A DNA stretch of 9,474 bases. It comes from an uncultured Caryophanales bacterium. GTDB taxonomy: Bacteria > Bacillota_I > Bacilli_A > RFN20 > CAG-826. The stretch covers positions 1-9,474 of the forward strand of contig CAMYXQ010000026.1 in NCBI GenBank assembly GCA_947303105.1, given 5' to 3'. Positions 5,955-9,474 of the stretch are shown here, in pieces. Every line of letters begins with the position of its first letter. Positions within the stretch are counted from its first letter, which is position 1. The notes beneath the pieces are model-generated. The model worked only from the letters and a program-made list of their open reading frames with translations, was not told the origin of the DNA and did not search any database. Made by a program: the position numbers and the translations under genes.

Positions 5955-7170
5955 CTAAGAACTCCTTTCCGTGACTGACGGCATCCGCCAAAGCGTCGAT
6001 TTCTTCTTTGCTGGTATAGAAGTAGACGGAAGCCCGCACCGTGGCCACTGTGCCAAGGAAGTCATTGAGCAACTTGGCGCAGTGTTGGCCAGAACGGCAA
6101 GCAATTCCTTTGGAATTGAGTAAGGTTGCCGCATCCTGGGCGAACACCCCATCGATATTGAAGGTGATAATTCCGGACTCGCTATCGGGGTTGTAGATAT
6201 GAGCCATTCCGGTTTCTTGCAGTTTTTGAACCGCATAGCGTTTCAATTCTTTCTCGTGGCGTTCGATATTCTCCATACCAACCGACTGGAGATAATCCAC
6301 CGCAGCCTTGAGTCCGAGAATACCTTCGATATTTTGGGTGCCGGCTTCGAACCGCATCGGGGGTTCATAAACATCCACCGTGCAATCTTTCTTGAAACGG
6401 ACATTCATTCCGCCACCGGTCAGGAAGGCATGGGTTTCTTTCAATAAGTCATAACGGCCATAGAGAACGCCGATGCCGGTCGGGCCGCACATTTTATGTC
6501 CGCTGAAGGCGAGGAAATCACATCCAAGATCGCGGACATCGGTCTTCAAATGCGGAACGGATTGAGCGCCATCGCAAACGAGGATCGCCCCATTTTTGTG
6601 AGCGATTTCCGCGAGTTCCTTAACCGGGGCGATGTATCCCAAAACGTTGGTTACCGCCGCAATTGCGACGATTTTCGTATTTTTTGTGATTGTTTTGGCG
6701 AGGTTTTCGCTGGTAAGACGGCCTTCTTTGGTCAAGGGGATAAACCGCACTTTGGCCCCAGTCATCTCGGCGACTTGGAACCAAGGCAAGACGTTGGAGG
6801 CGTGCTCGGCTTCGGTGAGAAGGATCTCATCGCCAGCCTGTAAATGATAGGCGGCATAACCATAAGCGATGAGGTTGAGCGACTCAGTCGAGCCGGCGGT
6901 GAAAACGATCTCGCGCGATTCGGCGCCGATAAAATCAGCCACCGTTTTCCGCGCCTCGGCGATCGCCAAATCCATGTTGTGGCAAAGATCGTAATCGCCG
7001 CGATGGGCATTGGAGGTCTGCTCGGTATAGTATTTGGTAACCGCTTCGATGACCGAATCCGGTTTGAAAGTCGTGGAGGCATTGTCCAACCAAACCAAAG
7101 GTTTCCCTTGCATTTGGATGCCATTTCTTAACATCGGGAAATCGGAACGGATTTTCGCTAGATCAAACAC
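5941..7170 (-). CDS. sufS: Cysteine desulfurase SufS, starting at GTG (409 aa)
   Basis: SufS is a PLP enzyme that turns cysteine into alanine and holds the sulfur as a persulfide for SufU. From the chosen GTG, visible residues are H123 (EAEHASN), D200 and Q203 (CDGAQS), the PLP lysine K226 (SGHKMCGPTG) and the catalytic cysteine C364 (CRSGQHCAK). H123, K226 and C364 fall on exactly the same numbers as in E. coli SufS, which supports this start. An upstream in-frame ATG at 7227 would add 19 residues without family character (MPTNPCGKESNLKSKEVFI). The GTG at 7170-7168 begins FDLAKIRSDFPML, the normal N-terminus, and has AAGGAGG (7185-7179) 8 nt upstream. It overlaps the sufD stop by 8 nt (GTGTTTGA). 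Confidence 0.96.
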   Translation of the reverse strand: MFDLAKIRSDFPMLRNGIQMQGKPLVWLDNASTTFKPDSVIEAVTKYYTEQTSNAHRGDYDLCHNMDLAIAEARKTVADFIGAESREIVFTAGSTESLNLIAYGYAAYHLQAGDEILLTEAEHASNVLPWFQVAEMTGAKVRFIPLTKEGRLTSENLAKTITKNTKIVAIAAVTNVLGYIAPVKELAEIAHKNGAILVCDGAQSVPHLKTDVRDLGCDFLAFSGHKMCGPTGIGVLYGRYDLLKETHAFLTGGGMNVRFKKDCTVDVYEPPMRFEAGTQNIEGILGLKAAVDYLQSVGMENIERHEKELKRYAVQKLQETGMAHIYNPDSESGIITFNIDGVFAQDAATLLNSKGIACRSGQHCAKLLNDFLGTVATVRASVYFYTSKEEIDALADAVSHGKEFLDAYF

Positions 7171-7855
7171 GATAAATACCTCCTTCGATTTCAGATTCGA
7201 TTCTTTGCCGCAAGGATTCGTCGGCAAAGTAGGATGCGATAGGTTTCAGATAGCCAAGGGTGATAAGACGCTTTGCGTCTTCTTCGGATAACCCGCGGCT
7301 TTCGAGATAGAAAAGATGGTCATCATTCAGTCGACCGACCGACGCGCCATGGGAAGCTTTGACATCATTGTCGGCGATCTTGAGGATCGGCGAAGCCGCC
7401 CCTTTGGATTCCTTATCAAAGAGGATGACCTTTGCTTCCTGACGGGTCGCGGAGTTCTTCGCGTTCTTTTCAATAGACGAAGTCCCAAGGAAAGAGACAT
7501 TCGATTTTTCCGAAGCGATCCCATAACTCGAAATCAAGGATTCCGAATGGGGTTCGAGATGAATCGCGTTTGGAATGTATGTTTTCACCGAATCGCCTTT
7601 GCCTAATGCGGCCAAATGGAATTCGGATGTCGCGCCCTCTTCTAAGGCGATTTCCACATTGAGTTTGGAAGAGCCGATGGAGAAGTCCGCGAGAGCAGCC
7701 TCTAGAGAGGCTCCTTTCTTGACGCGGATCTTCAATTCGCCAGTCGGGAGGACGGAGAAAAACGCCATCTCAAGATGGAGGGTTTCGCCTTCGGGAACGA
7801 CTAAGTCGTTAACGGGAAGACAATCAATGAATTGGAGATCGTTATTCTCAGCCAT
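7163..7855 (-). CDS. sufD: Short SufD-family scaffold protein lacking the N-terminal domain (230 aa)
   Basis: SufD partners SufB and SufC in the cluster-building complex. This copy is about half the usual length (typically about 400-440 aa). It begins almost directly in the beta-helix region (about residues 20-165, short alternating strands) and keeps the full C-terminal domain, with KASHGASVGRLNDDHLFYL (166-184) and SRGLSEEDAKRLITLGYL. H169 corresponds to the functional H360 of E. coli SufD; the cysteine two residues before it is alanine here (A167). The reading frame is intact and tightly embedded: it overlaps sufC by 8 nt (ATGGCTGA), has AAGGTG (7868-7863) 7 nt upstream, and overlaps sufS by 8 nt. 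No remnant of the missing domain is left between the genes, so this is a genuine compact form and not a pseudogene. Confidence 0.9.
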   Translation of the reverse strand: MAENNDLQFIDCLPVNDLVVPEGETLHLEMAFFSVLPTGELKIRVKKGASLEAALADFSIGSSKLNVEIALEEGATSEFHLAALGKGDSVKTYIPNAIHLEPHSESLISSYGIASEKSNVSFLGTSSIEKNAKNSATRQEAKVILFDKESKGAASPILKIADNDVKASHGASVGRLNDDHLFYLESRGLSEEDAKRLITLGYLKPIASYFADESLRQRIESEIEGGIYRV

Positions 7856-8672
7856 TCACTTTCACCTTCGTGCCACAGGCTCCGATGCTCATGTCGTTCA
7901 TCGGTTTGCCGATCTCTTTTTCGACGGATACGCCATACTCGGTTTTGATCCATTCATAACCCTCACGGTCGATTCTCTCGATGAGTTCGGGTCCGCCTTC
8001 GACGACGATGCGGCCATTCACGAGGATGGCGGCTCTCGTCGGATGGATGAGGGAATATAGACGAGCATAATGGCTGATTACGAGGAATCCGGTGCCGGTT
8101 TGCTGTTGTTTTTCGATTTCTCGGGCGACAACGTGCAAGGCATCCACATCGAGGCCGGAGTCGATTTCGTCGAGCATGGCCACCGACGGATTCAGGAGTT
8201 TCATTTGGAGGATCTCATTCCGTTTCTTCTCGCCGCCGGAGAACCCTTCATTGAGATTGCGTTTACTCATCTCGAACGGGATCTCGGTCTCGGCATAGGC
8301 TTTCTGAAGTTTGGAATAGAATTCGAATAGTTTGATAGGCTGTTCCCGGCGGGCGTTCAGGGCGGCCTTGTAGAAATCGGCCGAATTGAGCCCGGGGACC
8401 TCGCTCGGATACTGCATGGCGAGGAAAATGCCGGCTTTGGAACGTTCGTTGACCGGCATGGCCAAAACATCTTGGCCGTCCAAGGTGATCGAGCCTTCCG
8501 TCACGGTGTAGGCGGGATTGCCCATGATCGCCGCGAGCAGGGTGCTCTTGCCATGGCCGTTAGGGCCGAGCAAGGCGATCGTTTCGCCGTCCTTGATTTC
8601 GAGGTTCAAGCCGCGGAGGATCTCCGTATCACCGGCATTGACGTGCAGGTTTTTGATCGATAAAGTTGCCAT
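7848..8672 (-). CDS. sufC: Fe-S cluster assembly ATPase SufC with a C-terminal tail (274 aa)
   Basis: SufC is the ABC-type ATPase of the soluble SufBCD complex; ATP-driven dimerisation opens the SufB-SufD scaffold. All ATPase motifs are present: Walker A GPNGHGKST (36-44), Q-loop Q87 (MQYPSEVPG), ABC signature FSGGEKKRNE (144-153), Walker B MLDE (166-169) followed by the SufC hallmark IDSGLD, and H-loop H201 (ISHYARL). The protein is about 25 residues longer than usual: after YEWIKTEYG (239-247) comes a tail with a single cysteine, SIGACGTKVKVNG (262-274). It is the first gene of the run. Its ATG has GGAGGT at 8683-8678, 5 nt upstream, and follows the candidate promoter at 8728-8755. Confidence 0.97.
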   Translation of the reverse strand: MATLSIKNLHVNAGDTEILRGLNLEIKDGETIALLGPNGHGKSTLLAAIMGNPAYTVTEGSITLDGQDVLAMPVNERSKAGIFLAMQYPSEVPGLNSADFYKAALNARREQPIKLFEFYSKLQKAYAETEIPFEMSKRNLNEGFSGGEKKRNEILQMKLLNPSVAMLDEIDSGLDVDALHVVAREIEKQQQTGTGFLVISHYARLYSLIHPTRAAILVNGRIVVEGGPELIERIDREGYEWIKTEYGVSVEKEIGKPMNDMSIGACGTKVKVNG

Positions 8673-8727
8673 AACCCACCTCCAAAGATGCGTTCCCTAT
8701 TCTAGTCAGGGGGCAAAATCTTGGCAA

Positions 8728-8755
8728 ATCATATGATAAATAAGTTTGTTTTCTA
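8728..8755 (-). promoter_or_regulatory. Candidate promoter of the suf-mnmG-rsmG run
   Basis: On the minus strand TATGAT (8733-8728) matches five of six -10 positions. TAGAAA (8755-8750), 16 nt upstream, is a weak -35. Transcription would start near 8721 and give a leader of about 48 nt before sufC. A poorer alternative pairs TTGTTT further upstream with TTATTT. The -35 is overlapped by the inverted repeat at 8749-8763, consistent with regulated transcription. The choice of promoter is tentative. Confidence 0.4.
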
Positions 8756-8763
8756 TGAGAAAA
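8749..8763. repeat. Inverted repeat 1, overlapping the candidate suf -35 box
   Basis: TTTTCT (8749-8754) and AGAAAA (8758-8763) are exact reverse complements around ATG. The right half is part of TATGAGAA (8754-8761), which recurs 45 nt further right in inverted repeat 2. The site could be an operator. The sequence does not match the Fur, PerR or IscR sites I know. Confidence 0.35.
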
Positions 8764-8783
8764 ACAATCGTTTCATTTCGCCC

Positions 8784-8812
8784 TTGCAACCATTCTCTTA
8801 TGAGAATAAACT
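8784..8812 (+). promoter_or_regulatory. Candidate promoter of the PrsA-like lipoprotein gene
   Basis: TTGCAA (8784-8789) as -35 is followed after 17 nt by TAAACT (8807-8812), a four-of-six match to the -10 box. Transcription would begin near 8819, leaving about 38 nt of leader with the ribosome binding site. The spacer contains inverted repeat 2. The -10 box is poor, so the call is tentative. Confidence 0.4.
8792..8807. repeat. Inverted repeat 2, inside the spacer of the candidate lipoprotein promoter
   Basis: ATTCTC (8792-8797) and GAGAAT (8802-8807) are exact reverse complements around TTAT. The right side contains TATGAGAA (8799-8806), also present in inverted repeat 1 at 8754-8761. The site lies between the candidate -35 and -10 boxes of the rightward promoter. 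Confidence 0.35.
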
Positions 8813-8856
8813 TTCTAGGCAATCTTTTTTTGCGTAAGGAGGAGCAAATCCAACAC

Positions 8857-9474
8857 ATGAAAAAACGTAAAACTGCTCTTGGCCTTATGATGATGCTTGC
8901 GACGGCTGCCGCCGCCGTGGGCTGCAATGAGGCTACTCCTGATGCCAATGGAAGCGTCATGACTTACAAAGACGCTTCGGGAAATGTGGTATCCTACACG
9001 GCAAAGGAGCTATTAGGGAGCTATCAGGAAGCCGGTGCTTCAGCGGCGACGGAATTCGACAAGGTGTACGAAGTCCTCGTCCGTAAGTATTATCAGCAAC
9101 CGGAACAGGCCGCCGATCTCAAGCGCCTGACCAATGAAGCGGACTACGATGTTGCCAACGACCAGACCCGCGCCCGTAAGAACGCCGATTCGAACGGTAC
9201 CACCTACGAAGCGGAATTCGAATCGATTCTCGAGTCGAATAACGTCAAGAACATCGATCAACTCAAACAATACCACTTATACGAACGGGAAAAAGCCCAG
9301 TTCGAGCAAGACTATAACGACACCCACCGCGACGCCATGCGCGACGGCAGCGATGATGGCCTCGCCTCCGACGATCTCTTGTTCAGCGCCGATCCGGATT
9401 ACGGACGCGAGAACAAGGGCTTCATCAAAGAGGAAATCCCTTATCACATCCGCCACATCCTCGTCAAAGTGAGC
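8857..9474 (+). CDS. PrsA-like foldase lipoprotein with a parvulin domain beginning at the window edge (first 206 aa)
   Basis: The frame is open from ATG 8857 to the last base (206 codons). A lipoprotein signal is clear: basic MKKRKT, a hydrophobic stretch (LGLMMMLATAAAA) and the lipobox AVGC with C23 as the lipidated residue. The protein should be anchored outside the membrane. Residues 35-190 are hydrophilic, charged and mostly helical in character. The last visible residues, YHIRHILVKVS (196-206), match the first strand of parvulin-type peptidyl-prolyl isomerase domains (typically xxHILV), so the likely role is folding of exported proteins, as for PrsA. The catalytic part lies beyond the window, which limits certainty. 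AAGGAGG (8836-8842) is strong but 14 nt from the ATG, longer than usual, and no closer start codon exists. The gene diverges from sufC. Confidence 0.75.
   Translation, partial: MKKRKTALGLMMMLATAAAAVGCNEATPDANGSVMTYKDASGNVVSYTAKELLGSYQEAGASAATEFDKVYEVLVRKYYQQPEQAADLKRLTNEADYDVANDQTRARKNADSNGTTYEAEFESILESNNVKNIDQLKQYHLYEREKAQFEQDYNDTHRDAMRDGSDDGLASDDLLFSADPDYGRENKGFIKEEIPYHIRHILVKVS

Noticed and set aside
7575..8060. A 161-aa plus-strand frame across the sufD-sufC junction
   Set aside because: It is antisense to two conserved overlapping genes and resembles no known protein.
8821..8834. The T-run before the lipoprotein gene as a terminator
   Set aside because: Only a 4-bp stem (GCAA with TTGC) can form around it, and no gene upstream on the plus strand needs a terminator there.
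8706..8960. An 84-aa minus-strand frame over the sufC leader and the start of the lipoprotein gene
   Set aside because: It covers the promoter region and is antisense to the signal peptide region of the lipoprotein.

Overview
The window reads as a piece of a low-to-medium GC, Gram-positive-type genome, most likely an uncultivated member of the Bacilli (Erysipelotrichales, RF39 or Acholeplasmatales-like). The grounds are the sufC-D-S-U-B gene order with SufU rather than SufE/SufA, an ECF-type riboflavin transporter under an FMN riboswitch, a PrsA-like lipoprotein, strong AGGAGG-type ribosome binding sites, and TGA used as a stop codon (sufC, sufD, sufS and mnmG), which excludes the mycoplasma code. 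The lineage is an inference.

Layout. (1) 1-292, minus: the N-terminal part of an unrecognised membrane protein that runs off the left edge. (2) 293-427: divergent intergenic region with a 22-bp palindrome and a near-consensus promoter. (3) 428-616, plus: a small single-cluster ferredoxin. (4) 625-652: a hairpin shared as terminator by the converging ferredoxin and ribU genes. (5) 651-1355, minus: a RibU-type riboflavin transporter, preceded by a promoter, an FMN riboswitch and a hairpin that buries its ribosome binding site (1360-1546). (6) 1558-8672, minus: a tightly packed run, in transcription order sufC, sufD, sufS, sufU, sufB, mnmG, rsmG, whose junctions are overlaps of 8, 8 and 14 nt, gaps of 1 and 2 nt, and an overlap of 4 nt. 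(7) 8673-8856: divergent promoter region with two look-alike inverted repeats. (8) 8857-9474, plus: a lipoprotein that reaches the start of a parvulin foldase domain at the right edge.

How it fits together. SufS takes sulfur from cysteine, SufU passes it on, and SufB/SufC/SufD build Fe-S clusters. The ferredoxin at the far end is an Fe-S client. mnmG, fused to the suf run by a 2-nt gap, encodes the FAD enzyme that modifies wobble U34 of tRNAs, the same base that is thiolated with cysteine-desulfurase sulfur. rsmG methylates 16S rRNA. RibU imports the flavin precursor of the FAD that MnmG uses.

This is mostly housekeeping DNA. I see no phage, insertion sequence, CRISPR array, tRNA or rRNA gene, and no clearly new system. 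The points worth a second look are the half-length SufD, the suf-mnmG-rsmG fusion of operons, the SufC tail, the riboswitch layout and the paired inverted repeats at the suf promoter. No stretch longer than 300 bases lacks a gene.
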